From positions 434,001 through 498,000 of the forward strand of contig JANEZZ010002360.1 of NCBI GenBank assembly GCA_026122225.1: a stretch of DNA of 64,000 nt, read 5' to 3'. Positions 53,591 to 64,000 of the stretch are shown here, one piece after another. Every line of letters begins with the position of its first letter. The first letter of the stretch is position 1. Below the pieces are notes generated by a model. The model was not told the origin of the DNA. It searched no databases and saw only the letters and a list, made by a program, of their open reading frames with translations. This stretch comes from Heloderma charlesbogerti (Eukaryota > Chordata > Lepidosauria > Squamata > Helodermatidae). Position numbers and translations under genes: made by a program.

Positions 53591-55994
53591 CTACGTGTTA
53601 ATGGTAGAAGCTTCTGGAATGCTCACGCTGGCACCTCAGTGGGGAATAAATGTCCTCTCTTCCACTCTGCTTTGCTATCCCATAATTCCTTACAATGAGT
53701 ATGGATGCTCCTGCTTTGAACGAAGATACTCATCCAACAAGTCTCCCTAGGAGGACAGAAGTGTGGAAGAAAATTCCAACATTAATCAGACTGATGCTTA
53801 CACTGACCCTGTGTTTCACTAACCTTGCATGCAGCAAAGTTGAAAGTAAACAAAGAATGCAGACTGAAAGTCTGGGTAAAGCACAATGTCAGGGTAAAGG
53901 GAAAATATTCATGTCCCAGCTTCAGTGCCACTTGAAAAGCTAGGTAAAACCAGAACAGTAAGAACTGCTTATCACATTGACAGCTAAAGTACATTGTTTT
54001 GCTATCGGGCAGTTACAAACCAATCAGAAGTATCAAACGACTTGTCCTGCGTCGGTAGTGTTCTGTATCCAATCGGTGTTAGCCAAAGTTGTGCCTCGTC
54101 ATTCATTGAATAAAAGTTTTCTTTGAAATGTAAACAGGGAGAACCTCCTTACAAGATTTTTGTAGGAATCCCCCCACACATGTTTGCTTCCTTTTCTTTC
54201 TTTTGTTTTCTTTCAATAAAGAGGTGAACGCTCAGAATAAGCTGTGAAGTTTTCTTGGGCAGAAGGGCTCGACATTGCACTCTCAAACTGTTCACACTGT
54301 CACACAGCAAAATACTGGGGGGTGCGGGGAGGGTTTCCAGAGATGGGCCCGAGATGTTCCGCTGACTGAGACAGAAAATCATAATGGCAAAAATGTAAGA
54401 ATAAACTACAATTGTGGGTTAGGCCTTGGCTTTTAATGGCACCTCCACGTTTTCCTCATGATGTCTAACAGAAAGAACGGCCGTGGGAGTAATTCAGTAA
54501 GCAACTTACTAAATGCGCAAGTCCTGGCCTAGGCTTGGGCACTCCTTCTAGAGTGCCATAACTGTGGCACAGCCACCAAGAACACCCCAGTATGTGCATT
54601 TCTGGTTCATATATGACTGCTGTCAATTATTAATGGTGCAGTGAGCAGGGAATAGAAAGAGATAAGAACTTGCTGGCAGTGCTGTGTGTACGTGCAGGCA
54701 CGAGCGCAGTTACCCAACTTTTCACCTTTAAAAACCTTTCTTTTTTTCCTGGTGCTGTGCCAAAAGGTAGAAAAGAAATTGCTTTTGAAAAGAGATTTAA
54801 AAGTGAAGAAAATTTCAGAGAAATTCTCATTGGTTGGGTTCGAGGTTCTTCCGCGCTCACCTTAGATATGAAGTGGCAGAGGAGAGTGTGCATGCGTCCT
54901 GCTGGTCATTGTACAATTATGTCTCAGCAGGCAGCCTGTAGTCTCCTTGGCTAACCACAACTGAAGTGAAAGCCCAGGGGAAGACATCAGGGGGTAATTC
55001 CTCCCCTAGGGCTTTTTCACATCAGGATGTGATGTGTAGGCAGCTTGGGAGGCTGCAGAGCAATGGAGAGATGTGTAAGCGACTGTGAAATAGCATACCA
55101 TCCTAGGAGTGAATAGGTAAGCTCGAAACTACAACCCAAAGAAATTCAACATAACTTATAAAGCACCTTGAGAATGAGGCAGAAAATGGAAGCCTCCTTC
55201 AAGGGCGAAGGAAACTTTCAGAAAATTGGAGGACAGATTTTGGCACAGCACGAGCTCCACCTCACTGGCCCACTCACACCTGCTACAGGGTGTTCAGGGA
55301 AATAATGGTATTGTAAGCATCTGCATTACAGGCAAACTTATCCACAATCACCACTCTGAAATTTCATGCTTGGGAGACTTTGAGAAGCATGTGGAACCCT
55401 GAAGAATAACAACTAGAGCTGAGCCAACATTTCTCAGTGCTGCCAGGATGCCATGGAGGTACAATACTTATGGGATGCTATGGGGGAAGCAAAATGGTCA
55501 ACAGAGTTGCTGTTGTTGCTACTTGCAGTGACAGTGCAGAAAAAAAAACCTTAGGGAAAAGAAAAGAAATAAACTGCAAATAATGGGGACCCTACCACTG
55601 AGAACCTGGAGAACTTCAGTGAAGCTGCCTCTTTCAATTTCTCCGCCCATAACTAGGTTGGAAATTTTGAAGAGTCTATTTGCACACAGCTCTGTTTTTT
55701 CCCCTTTGCCCTGAATTTTGTGTTTATTTAATCCTGTCTTCATTAGAACTATTGGGCTCTACCAGCCCCTTTGATCCAAATAATCTCTTGCTTTTCTGTT
55801 ATTTATACTCCAAGGAGCTAACACTTTGGTGGAAACCCCCATCATAATACAGAGAATCCGAAACAACCACTAATAGAATATCATAATTAAGGTTGCAGTC
55901 CTGTACTCATTTACCTGGGAGAAAGTCCAATTGAACCCAAGTGGCTTACCTTTGAGTAGACACATATGTCAGGAATGGATCATCATCCTTCCCC

Positions 55995-56390
55995 TTCGCA
56001 ATCAACACCACAATAGACAAAACATGAGGCTAACATGACTTTATTTGCTAGACTAGCCGCCTCTTGAAAAATGCAGGTTCAAGGAAACTCTCAGACTGCC
56101 CCAGGCCCTAAACAACTAACCAACAAGCAGAGGAGACAAACCAGAGGGTGGAGAAGTTGCTGGCAGTTTGGACATGAACTTCATGGCCAAGCTTGCTTCA
56201 CAGTGATGCCCCTCCCTTAGGGTGGCTCTGTCCTACGTTGACTTCCAAGAGTGGCTATCCTGGCGGAGCGTCTGAGCAGTGCCCCTAACTTTTCCCACTC
56301 TGTGACTTGCCCTCGCGTCTCTCAAGTCATGACCCTCTTCCTCCTTCCGCTTGGAAACTTCCCACAGTGGAGGGAGGGGGCAGGGACTCA
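55995..56390. repeat. dispersed block, second copy
   Basis: Related to 42960-43440; lies about 0.8 kb before exon 1 of the pseudogene copy. Confidence 0.55.
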
Positions 56391-57177
56391 GCCATGAGGC
56401 TACTCAAAGTATGACTAAACCTGGAACTTAGAAATTCAATGTTTGGAAGATCCTGGGGAATGGGCTGAACCCTGAGTAATGACAACTAGAGCTGAGGCAA
56501 AATTTCTCAGAAGACATCTTTCTCAGAAAACATCTGACATCTTTCTTTTCTTAACTCCTCCCCCAAGAAATAAAAGGCCAGTTGGAGGAACATTCTTCAC
56601 CATTTTTTGTGGTGTCCACCTTCCTTCATACCCCTCCTCCCCCCAAAGTATCCCAGAACAATGCGGGGTACAGAGTATTGTGGAAGACACAAAATGGGAG
56701 CCAAGCCTCCCGCACACTTGCTGTTCTTGCCACTTGCAGTAGCAGTACAGAGAAGGAAAGAAAAGCCCTTCAGAAAAACAAAAAAAAGAAGCTGTACTCC
56801 AGCCCATGCCAATGGTAAGGCCTACCTGGGAGAAACATTGAGGGAATTTCTGCTCACACTGGAGAAATGAAGTGAAACTGCCCCCCTGATTTCTCTGAAC
56901 ACAAATAGGCTGGAACATTTCAAGAACGCACCACTATTTCCCTCAATAGTACTACATGTTGGGTTTACATAACGCTGCCCTCACAAGAACTATTGGGCCA
57001 TTTCTCTTGTTTGTCTTAACAAGTCAGTCATGGCCTGGCCTTCACTCACATGTTTGCTAGCAAGTCGTATAAATAACCCACTTGCACAACCATCTCCAAA
57101 TACAGTCCTTTCCCCCTTCGCTCCACTGCTCATCAGAAGGTTGGTTCTTCGCTTCTAGAAGCGCTTTGCTCTGGACC

Positions 57178-57250
57178 ATAGAAATAACTGCACTGAGATG
57201 GAAGGCCCCAGCAGTTGCAGGATTCCTGCTCATGATCTTTCTTATCTCAG
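57178..57250 (+). pseudogene. copy B exon 1, start codon lost
   Basis: ATA followed by E-I-T-A-L-R-W-K-A-P-A-V-A and a hydrophobic Leu/Phe/Ile run ending L-I-S, then a GTACCA donor. Six bases shorter than the intact exon 1. The frame is open upstream, but no leader-like Met is visible. Confidence 0.78.
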
Positions 57251-57898
57251 GTACCAGTGATTAGCATTGTCCTTCCCTCTAACAGCCAACTCAGGTGGTC
57301 AGGTGCCAAAAGGTTGGAGCCAAAATGGGACCACTGAGAAGCGACAATGGTAGCATCCTCAGGACACAGAAGTACCACACATTTTTAAAAGGGGAGGAGG
57401 GGAATCAAGAAAATAACAGCCTTGTGAGGGTCAGTGGCCTCCAGGAGGCACCTTTGTTAAAGGGTGACTAAAAATCATAATAAATAATAATTCTGGGTGC
57501 CTGGAAAAGACATCAGAAAGGAGGGGAAAGAGTGAATTACCTGGCTTCAGCCATTCTAGAGTTGCAGAGGGTGGCACACTGGCACGTCTGGCTGGTTGGG
57601 TCCTGGAAAAGGTAGGAGCACTTCCGTTTGGGTGTCAGGATACATCCTAACATTTTCCTGAGGGACCCACTTGTTCCTTCTAATATAGAACTCAGGTGAT
57701 CAGTTTGGATGCCAAATGGAGCCACCCAAACAGATGATAGTAACTTCCGCACAGTCAGAAGACTCCTCAGGTACACAGACAGCACGCGCTGGACACCTGC
57801 AGATATCCAGTGGTGTCGTGGTAAATTCTGAAGTGTTTGACATCCTCATGATACCCCCATAGCTACAACTCCAAGAGGAATCCATAGGCATGGCCCAA

Positions 57899-57961
57899 GG
57901 AGAGAGAGAGAGAGGGAGGGAGAGAGGGAGGGAGGGAGAGGGAGGGAGAGAGAGAGAGAGA
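57899..57961. repeat. (GA)n / (GGGA)n simple repeat
   Basis: Purine-only tract. A shorter AG run stands at the paralogous place in copy A (40268-40287). Confidence 0.9.
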
Positions 57962-58046
57962 ATGTCCTGCTTTTCTATTGGTTATCCTCTAAGGCGCTAA
58001 CACTCTACTGAACAACTCCACCATAACACATGCTTATGGAATATCA

Positions 58047-58280
58047 TGATTAAGGCTGAAATCCTCTACTTCCTTACCTGGATGTAAGTCCCATTGAGCC
58101 CAACGTGGATTACTTTGGAGTAGACACATGTAGGCTTGTATGACTGTAATCCTATGCATAACTACCTGGGGGATAAGCGCCTTGGAACTCAGTGGTGCTC
58201 ACTCCCGACTGCATAGGTCAACTTGGAAAACACAGTGGATTGGGTCCAGACTTCAGTCATCCTCGGCGTACGCCTGTCGA
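58047..58280. mobile_element. dispersed repeat, GTCCCATTGAG family, copy B
   Basis: AAGTCCCATTGAGCCCAACG, GAGTAGACACATGTAGG; counterpart of 40383-40560. A third, independent relative is at 55885-55972. Confidence 0.5.
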
Positions 58281-58860
58281 AATCAGTGGGACTTCAGGGA
58301 ACGAAAACTAGTCTTCGATCCAATTGCTTTCAGTGGATTTTTCTGAGTCCGAGTAAATCTGGAACCAAGCCACTGGGCTTTCACAAAAGATCTCCAGCCA
58401 CCTGAATGCAACCCCTAGCTTTTAATTCAAAATGCAAACAATTTCCAAAGAAGTGTTACCATTTCAACGGCTAGCCTGAAGCAGGATCCCCCAAAACAAC
58501 AACAACAACAACGGAGGGGGGCTATTGAGTTGGGGCTCCCTGTGTGTCCCCTCCATTACAAACTGAAAGATGCAAGGCTGAACATGCATTCTGTGATCTT
58601 GTTGAACAACCGTATATGGATTTGGTACCTGGTGCAGAATCCTGCTTCTTTTTAATTTCTGCTCTCATTTCGAAGGGGGAAAAACAAGTTTCTAGCCCTT
58701 CGTGGCTACGAGGGGGAAGGACAATGTGTTTCTATATATTATTTTTTTATTTAAAATTATTTGTAGGCTGACTTGAAGGGTGAAACCATATCCCCAGAGA
58801 TCCCAATAGTATCTCCAAGATCTTTTTTCCCCCTGTCCCCTACATTGTTTCTCTCTTCAG

Positions 58861-59013
58861 GGAATTCTGCCTTGAGCTGTTTTAGCTTCAGCTCAGTGGG
58901 GGATTTCGATACTGAGGGCAAAGCAAGACTTAGTATATACTCACCAAGAACCAATATCACCTGCTCCAATTATATGAATGCTTGCATGGCAGTTCATCTT
59001 AAGCTCAACATAG
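58861..59013 (+). pseudogene. copy B exon 2, intact LU half-domain
   Basis: CTCTTCAG acceptor, GTAAGC donor, 51 codons, same length and phase as 41245-41397. Encodes S-A-L-S-C-F-S-F, N-I-T-C, N-A-C. Looks functional alone; called pseudogenic because of its companions. Confidence 0.75.
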
Positions 59014-59382
59014 GTAAGCAAATACTAGGCCAGATGCAGTCAAAAGGTCTGTCATATCTGAAAGGTCAAATTCCAGTTTGCAATCAACTATGAGGAGGAA
59101 AACATTCTTGACCTTCCAAACACCAACTGGATGAGGAGAATTGTGTATTACTTGCAGCCATCTACATCCCCAGTGGATTTATGCAAGGTCCAAAATAACA
59201 TTTTGTATACATTCAAAATGCAGAGATTTTTAAAAACTCTAATTTAATTTAATTGCCTTTTTTTTTTTTTAGAATTGTAGTACAAATGTCCCCTCATTTT
59301 TATTTTTTATTTTTTATTTTTTAATCATCAGCTTTTTAAAATCACCACCTGGTGCTCAGAGGTCAGACATGATGCGAAGTCA

Positions 59383-59522
59383 GCCTTTTCCAACCTTGGG
59401 TACCCAGACGTTGTTGGATTATAACTCCCATCACTCCTAACCATTTACCATGCTGGCTGGGGGATGATGCGACTTGTAGTACAACACATCTGGAGGGTGT
59501 CAGCTCAGGGAACCTTGCTTTA
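59383..59522. mobile_element. foldback MITE (copy B counterpart of 42304-42450)
   Basis: TCAGCCTTTTCCAACCTTGG ... CACATCTGGAGGGTGTCAGC, followed by the same GCTTTAAGC as copy A. Confidence 0.6.
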
Positions 59523-60433
59523 AGCAGGCAGAAACGGCCCTGAGCTGCATTCTCCTTTGGCAAGCACTATGTAGACCCAGGACTCTCTGTCAGGGTATAA
59601 ATAAGGTACATTCAGAATGCTTACATTCACATCTCAAGTCCTTGAGAATCACCATAGTTTGTAGCCCTTCTCTTCTCTCCATCTTCTAAGGGTGAATTCT
59701 GGTTCTCCTGCATAGTTTCTTGTTCTTGTTCTGTTCTTCTTGGAGGGAAACTATGCAGTTCTCATCTACCTCCTGCCTGGTGCGGCCTCCAAATCATCCA
59801 TGATACCCCACTTATTGTGGGCCACACTTATCATGATCCTGAAAGCATCCCTTTTGCTGCATCTTGGTTCAAACTAATACCGGTGGGGAGGTGGGCTTAA
59901 GCCTTTCCTTCCCCCTGCCATATTCCTGACTAAAATCCACACACACAAACACTCCATTCCTGCCATGGTTGCTTCTGTGATTCTGAACACTGTGCTTTCT
60001 CCTCCACAAGGAGGCTGAGGCAACATGGATGATGAAATGGGGCAATCAGATGGGGCAATAAAACACATAGCGTGGGCCATTCTCCAAGGAGCTCTCCCCA
60101 GAATGACAGAAACAAACATGGTAAGAGACTTTCCTTACAGGCCTATAAATAAAAGTTGAGGGCAACTATTGCATTCTCAGTTGGGAACATTTGCTTATTT
60201 ATTAAATTATTAAACAAAAATTTTGTGGAGAGCTTTTGGCTCAGGCTTACACACAGCAACACACTCCCCACTAATTAACCCCACCCCCTCCATGCGATGT
60301 TGCCAGAAGCTGCCTCCTGTGGACAATCCACCTGGTTTTCCTGCCAGCCAGGGCCCACAAAAACAGAGGGCTTGAGCAGCCATCACCCTTAGACACACAC
60401 CCAAGCAGCATGTGTCCAGGGAAGGCCTTTGGC

Positions 60434-61318
60434 TAGGGATGGCGGAGAATTTCTCCACGAATCTTCGGGAGGCCGAGCGCCGAGGCATTCGGCCCCCCGA
60501 GAGTGTTGGGGAAATTCTCCGCCGGCCCCCCGCCCCCCCCGGGATGGGACTTACCGTGGCCGAATGTCCCTCTCGGCGGCGGGTCCCGGCAGCGTTTCGG
60601 CGGCGTTTCATCGGGGGCGGGGGTGGCGGCTGGTCTCCCGACCGGCTGCCGCCGCCGCCACCATTACAAAATAAAAAAGTAAAAAAAACAAAAAAACACA
60701 CACCTGTGATAGGCTACGTGACGATTAATGTAGCCTATCACAGCTAGATTTCCAAAGTCAGCCGTGATAAGCTACGTAAATCATCACGTAGCCTATCACA
60801 GGTGACTTTGGAAAAAAAAAAAGCGTGTACGCAAATGGCGGCGGCCCATGGGCGCCGCCATTTGCGTTCCTTATTTTCGCACGTCTAGTCTACGTAAAGG
60901 TTTATGTAGACTACGGCAAAAATAAGGGCAACGCAAATAGTGTTCCCTTATTTTCGCCGTAGTCTATGTAAATCTTTACATAGACTAGACGTGCCAAAAT
61001 AAGGAACGCAAATGGCGGCGCCCATGGGCCGCCGCCATTTGCGTATGTGCTTTTTTTTTCCCCCCCCAAAGTCACCCGTGATAGGCTACGTGACGATTAA
61101 CGTAGCCTATCACGGCTGACTTTGGAAATCTAGCCGTGATAGGCTACGTTAATCGTTACGTAGCCTATCACAGGTTTCCCCCCCACACTTTTTCTTTCGC
61201 GGCCGGGGAGACGGGGTGCCTCCCCCCCTCGCCTGAACTTCGGCGGGAGAAGCGAAGCGCCTCCCCCCCACCGCGAAGCAAGCTGCGGGACAAAGTAAGT
61301 CCCTTTCGTACATCCCTA
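60434..61318. mobile_element. palindromic hAT-type element, copy H
   Basis: 885 bp, exact 8-bp target duplication CCTTTGGC (60426-60433, 61319-61326), ending 60 bp before exon 3 of the pseudogene copy. Six palindromes (about 60704-60745, 60757-60802, 60880-60920, 60950-60985, 61075-61118, 61130-61172), the highest number. The intact gene has the empty site GGCCTTTGAAAC at 45283-45294. Confidence 0.88.
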
Positions 61319-61378
61319 CCTTTGGCAGACCCGGCTGCTGCAACCATCTCTTTTTCAGATATTTTCCTCCTGGTTCCG

Positions 61379-61537
61379 ACAGAACTGTTGCGCTGGTGGC
61401 CTATGGAGATTGTGCTCACTGAAATCTGAATAACGGTTCTGAGTCAGCCACCTCTGGCAATCAGCACTTTGCCATCCGTTCCAACATCAGCGGAATGTTC
61501 CCTGGAAATGTCTCCACGACTCCTGCAGAGGACAAAG
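61379..61537 (+). pseudogene. copy B exon 3, acceptor lost, stop and deletion
   Basis: Aligned to 45345-45530. The base pair before the exon is CG not AG; TGA at 61420-61422; 27 bp missing. The donor GTAAAA remains. A TTTTTCAG at 61351-61358 could be used as a replacement acceptor but would not remove the stop. Confidence 0.78.
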
Positions 61538-62659
61538 GTAAAACCCTGAGGGGAAAGTGAGCATGCATGGTTTTCACTTGTGGGCTTGAAATAGGTTGCC
61601 AAATATTACTTCTTCCTTTCTCCTGGCGTGGCCCCCATACCGATAACAGCTCACATGACAAGCAAAGATTCACAAGGAACAGCCCTTCCCGGCATGTAGA
61701 ACCAGCAACGGTGCTGATGGGATTTCTGCTTGCGAGGCAGCTGTTGAAGAGACAGGAGCCTCAGGGCCAACCCTACCATTAGGCAGAGTGAGGCAGCCAC
61801 GTCAGGCGGCAGACACTGAGGGGAAGGGAACAGTGGCAAGTTGTCGGACGACAGAGCTGTGTGTGGCATTCAGCCTGCCCTGCCTGCTCTCCTTGGGTGC
61901 AGTAGAAGATGCTGCCCTCCTGCCAGGGTTGAAGATAGATTCAACTGCCAGTCTGGGCAGGGTCCCGTTCTGTGGTAAGGGAAGCCAAGGTTATCTGAGG
62001 AAGGAGATCTGAGGACGGAGATCTGAGGAAGAAGAGCCAGTCCATGTATATCAGTCAGGTCAAGGGAAGTGAGGCTGTATCAAGGGAAGGGCATCAGGTG
62101 CAGCAAGCTAAGTAAATGCAGAAGCCCTCTTGCATAGGGCCGCTGCAATAGGACCACGGATAGCTCCAGATGAGCTTTGATGGCTGGAGCTCTCTTCTGC
62201 TAGAGATATAAAGTCAACTGAAAGCTAAGGTAGGCTGCCATGATCTGTAGCATGGTCAGCCCCATCCCCGTGGTTGAGATGGTTGGACTGTTAGGTATAT
62301 TTCTGCAAGGTTGAGGAGACGGAGGTTCTGCCAAGGGTTCCTTCCTCCTCTGGCTCAGATCATGATGGCAAGGCCGTGTCTTCTGGCTGAGGGCCCCTTG
62401 AATATTAGGCCGATTGTCTTTCCCCTGAAACAGCAGTCTGATCCTCATCTTTGTCAGAGTCTACTCCTGTACTGTGAAAAGGCTGAGGTTGGGAAACCTG
62501 ATGGGCAACTTCTGTATATGGAATGGGGAAAAGTGCCATAAGAGGACAATGCTATGAAGGAGTCACCATCTCAAATCTAATCCCATAAACAACAGGTCAT
62601 TGGGAGGGACAATATATGTGGTTCAGAGTTTTTGCTACTCATTTTTAATTATTCTTTAG

Positions 62660-62791
62660 CCCCTGAAGCAAGCAATGCCAACTATTGCTATTCCGGCTTC
62701 AACTTTGATGCCCGTGAACCCTTCCTGGAGAAAGTGAGGTGCATCGAGGGTTACAACAGGGGCTACCAAAGCAAGGTTGCTATCGTAACAG
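62660..62791 (+). pseudogene. copy B exon 4, LU domain 2 half with C5 lost
   Basis: TCTTTAG acceptor, GTGAGT donor, 44 codons. Encodes N-Y-C-Y-S-G-F-N-F-D and V-R-C-I-E-G-Y-N-R-G-Y-Q; the second Cys of the intact paralogue is Gly here. Confidence 0.78.
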
Positions 62792-63614
62792 GTGAGTCTG
62801 GATACCGACATGAAACAGCAAGGGCCAAAAACCTTGCTTTCCTTGGTCTTTGGGGAAAACTTTTTCTTGAACCCCCAATTTTTGCCAGGAACATTGTGGG
62901 GACATTGCAAGCAGTCAGGGATATTTTGGAGGCTGAGATCTGGGGGGAGTGGGAAAATATAAAGGAATTCCAGTGAACCCACTTGAGGGCAAAGCCAGCT
63001 TGGTGACGGAATGCGCACACTCAACAGGAAGCAGCATCCAATACGTCAGGGGTGTAGAACCTCAGGCCTGGGGGCCAAATTTGCCCCTCTCGGGTTCCCC
63101 AAATGAACACACCCCTTTCCTCCAACCACTGCTCATTTTGTGGTTCCCTGGTTTTTGTGCCGTTTCTTCGCTAGTCTAAATCATTGAAATGTGCACATTT
63201 GCAACCCCCCGCCCCAAAAAGTTTTTTTGAACATGAGTGCAAATTTAGGAATTTGCAAACATTCCTTGAGAAAAGTGCTCTTGCTAAAGTTTACATCTGC
63301 AAATACAAATGGGACATGTTCACATGATTTGAAAACTGAAACAAAATTCTCATACATCCATACTCCTGACTTCCCCTAACTTCAGAGTGATGAACTGCCA
63401 TTGCCCTCTACAAAAATAGAAGCTAACAGGCTGTCACAAAAGTAAAGAGGCCAGGCCCCCTTCTGAATACCCCAAGTAATTCGAGCAGAGGATAGAGGGT
63501 ACCAGGAATAAGGGTCTTCTGTGGTGGTGCCTGGCAGTGGAACAGTCCTACATTTTAGGCATTAGGTCAGAACATATGCCTGTGATTTAATTAAATAGAT
63601 GCTTTGTTTATAGC

Positions 63615-63965
63615 AAGGGTGGGGAACCTCTTTCAGCCAATGGGCCAATGTCAGTTTCACAGAAACTCTTGAAGACATGTTCCAATGGTGGGTGGTGCCA
63701 AAGGCAAAGGGGCAGGGCCAAAATAAGAAAAATACCAGCATATCTTAGCTTAAAGTGCATACTCCCAGTAATGAATCCTTAGGCTTATTTACTCGCAGTA
63801 AGTAAGCCTAATTTCAACCTCTTAGAATGGGGAAAAGCTGGAAAACCACCAAAGGATCAGTGGCTGGAAGGCCAGGGGTGTAGCTATCTGGGGGAAAATG
63901 TAGAAGGACAGATTGGGGCCCCAGGCAGGCTGGATTTGGCCCACAGGCCTGAGGTCCACCAGGCC
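63615..63965. mobile_element. hAT-type MITE
   Basis: Left end CAAGGGTGGGGAACCTCTTT, right part GGCCCACAGGCCTGAGGTCC; related to 15105-15455. Confidence 0.45.
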
Positions 63966-64000
63966 TGTTTTACTCTCATTGAACATGTCTTATGCTATCC

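Larger units (their letters stand above)
53021..56990. other. intergenic between the LYPD5-like copies, no gene recognised
   Basis: Contains a foldback MITE, a dispersed repeat at 55885-55972 and the block at 55995-56390. 54015-54120 has two CCAAT-like motifs and AATAAAAG in an order that recalls a long terminal repeat, but no partner or target duplication was found. Confidence 0.5.
57178..62791 (+). pseudogene. tandem copy of the LYPD5-like gene, decaying (exons 1-4 visible)
   Basis: Four exons parallel the gene at 38639-49583: 57178-57250, 58861-59013, 61379-61537, 62660-62791. Disabling changes: the start ATG is ATA; the exon 3 acceptor CAG reads CCG; exon 3 has an in-frame TGA (61420-61422) and a 27-bp in-frame deletion that removes the Y-C-S-H-D-L-C-N end of domain 1; exon 4 has Gly where C5 should be, leaving C1 without a partner. 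Exon 2 is intact and, with C-F-S-F at its start, more LYPD5-like than the intact gene. Introns also align, apart from element insertions. The last exon is expected just past 64000. Rescue by another start and exon 3 skipping (phase 1-1, so frame-neutral) is conceivable but would leave a broken first domain. Confidence 0.82.
57000..64000 (+). repeat. segmental duplication, copy B of the 38.4-49.6 kb region
   Basis: Exons, introns and upstream flank align in the same order and direction with 38.4-48.6 kb: exon 1 flank (38.45 / 57.0), 39.6-41.4 / 57.5-59.0, 42.0-42.5 / 59.1-59.6, 44.7-45.3 / 59.7-60.4, 45.3-45.8 / 61.36-61.8, 46.2-46.6 / 62.5-62.9, 48.36-48.58 / 63.4-63.6. Copy A is longer because of later insertions. 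Confidence 0.8.

Noticed and set aside
53695..53943. 82-codon open frame
   Set aside because: No Cys pattern, domain or paralogue recognised; no splice context; treated as chance.
54015..54240. Solo long terminal repeat
   Set aside because: CCAAT-like motifs and AATAAAAG are in a suggestive order, but no TG...CA borders, target duplication or retroviral coding sequence was found.
60210..60747. 163- and 111-codon frames on opposite strands
   Set aside because: Within hAT-type copy H; Pro/Gly/Arg-rich low-complexity translation with no family match.
6549..61318. CRISPR-like array, because palindromes recur at intervals
   Set aside because: The genome is vertebrate, the palindromes are few per element and differ in spacing, and the borders have transposon ends and target duplications.

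Overview
This window looks like nuclear DNA of a squamate reptile (lizard or snake). The genes are split by introns with GT/AG borders. The repeats are BovB, CR1-type and L2-type LINEs, tRNA-derived SINEs and many small hAT-type DNA elements, a mixture typical of squamates. All real coding sequence lies on the + strand and belongs to one family, the Ly6/uPAR (LU, three-finger) proteins. The species cannot be named from the sequence.

Layout. 1-5 kb: simple and LINE-derived tandem repeats, SINEs, then a probable promoter. 5.07-28.32 kb: a complete seven-exon PLAUR gene (urokinase receptor): signal peptide, three LU domains each built from two exons, and a GPI-anchor signal; 339 codons, all junctions phase 1. 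28.4-35.6 kb: intergenic DNA with CR1, L2 and BovB remains and a tetranucleotide array. 35.62-35.80 kb: one orphan LU exon with a 1-bp frameshift. 38.64-49.58 kb: an intact five-exon, 366-codon gene for a GPI-anchored two-LU-domain protein that resembles LYPD5. 50.7-53.0 kb: a BovB LINE on the minus strand whose reverse-transcriptase region is missing and replaced by a hAT-type element. 57.18-62.79 kb and beyond: a tandem copy of the LYPD5-like gene that is decaying (start codon lost, splice acceptor lost, in-frame stop, deletion). Its last exon should lie just past the window end.

The most unusual content is a family of eight non-autonomous hAT-type elements (443-934 bp). They end in TAGGGATG / CATCCCTA, and seven have an exact 8-bp target duplication. 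Each is filled with 1 to 6 copies of a near-perfect palindrome built on the arm GGCTACGTAAA (or GTCTACGTAAA), alternating with palindromes of AAATGGCGGC type. The tandem LYPD5-like copies give natural empty sites for two insertions, one in each direction, so the family moved after the gene duplication.

How the genes fit together. In mammals PLAUR and LYPD5 lie in one chromosomal neighbourhood, so their nearness here is probably conserved synteny with local LYPD5 duplication. PLAUR should bind urokinase at the cell surface; the role of LYPD5 is not established. No tRNA or rRNA gene, CRISPR array or bacterial feature is present. The only rRNA-like sequence is a 5S-derived fragment in a repeat.
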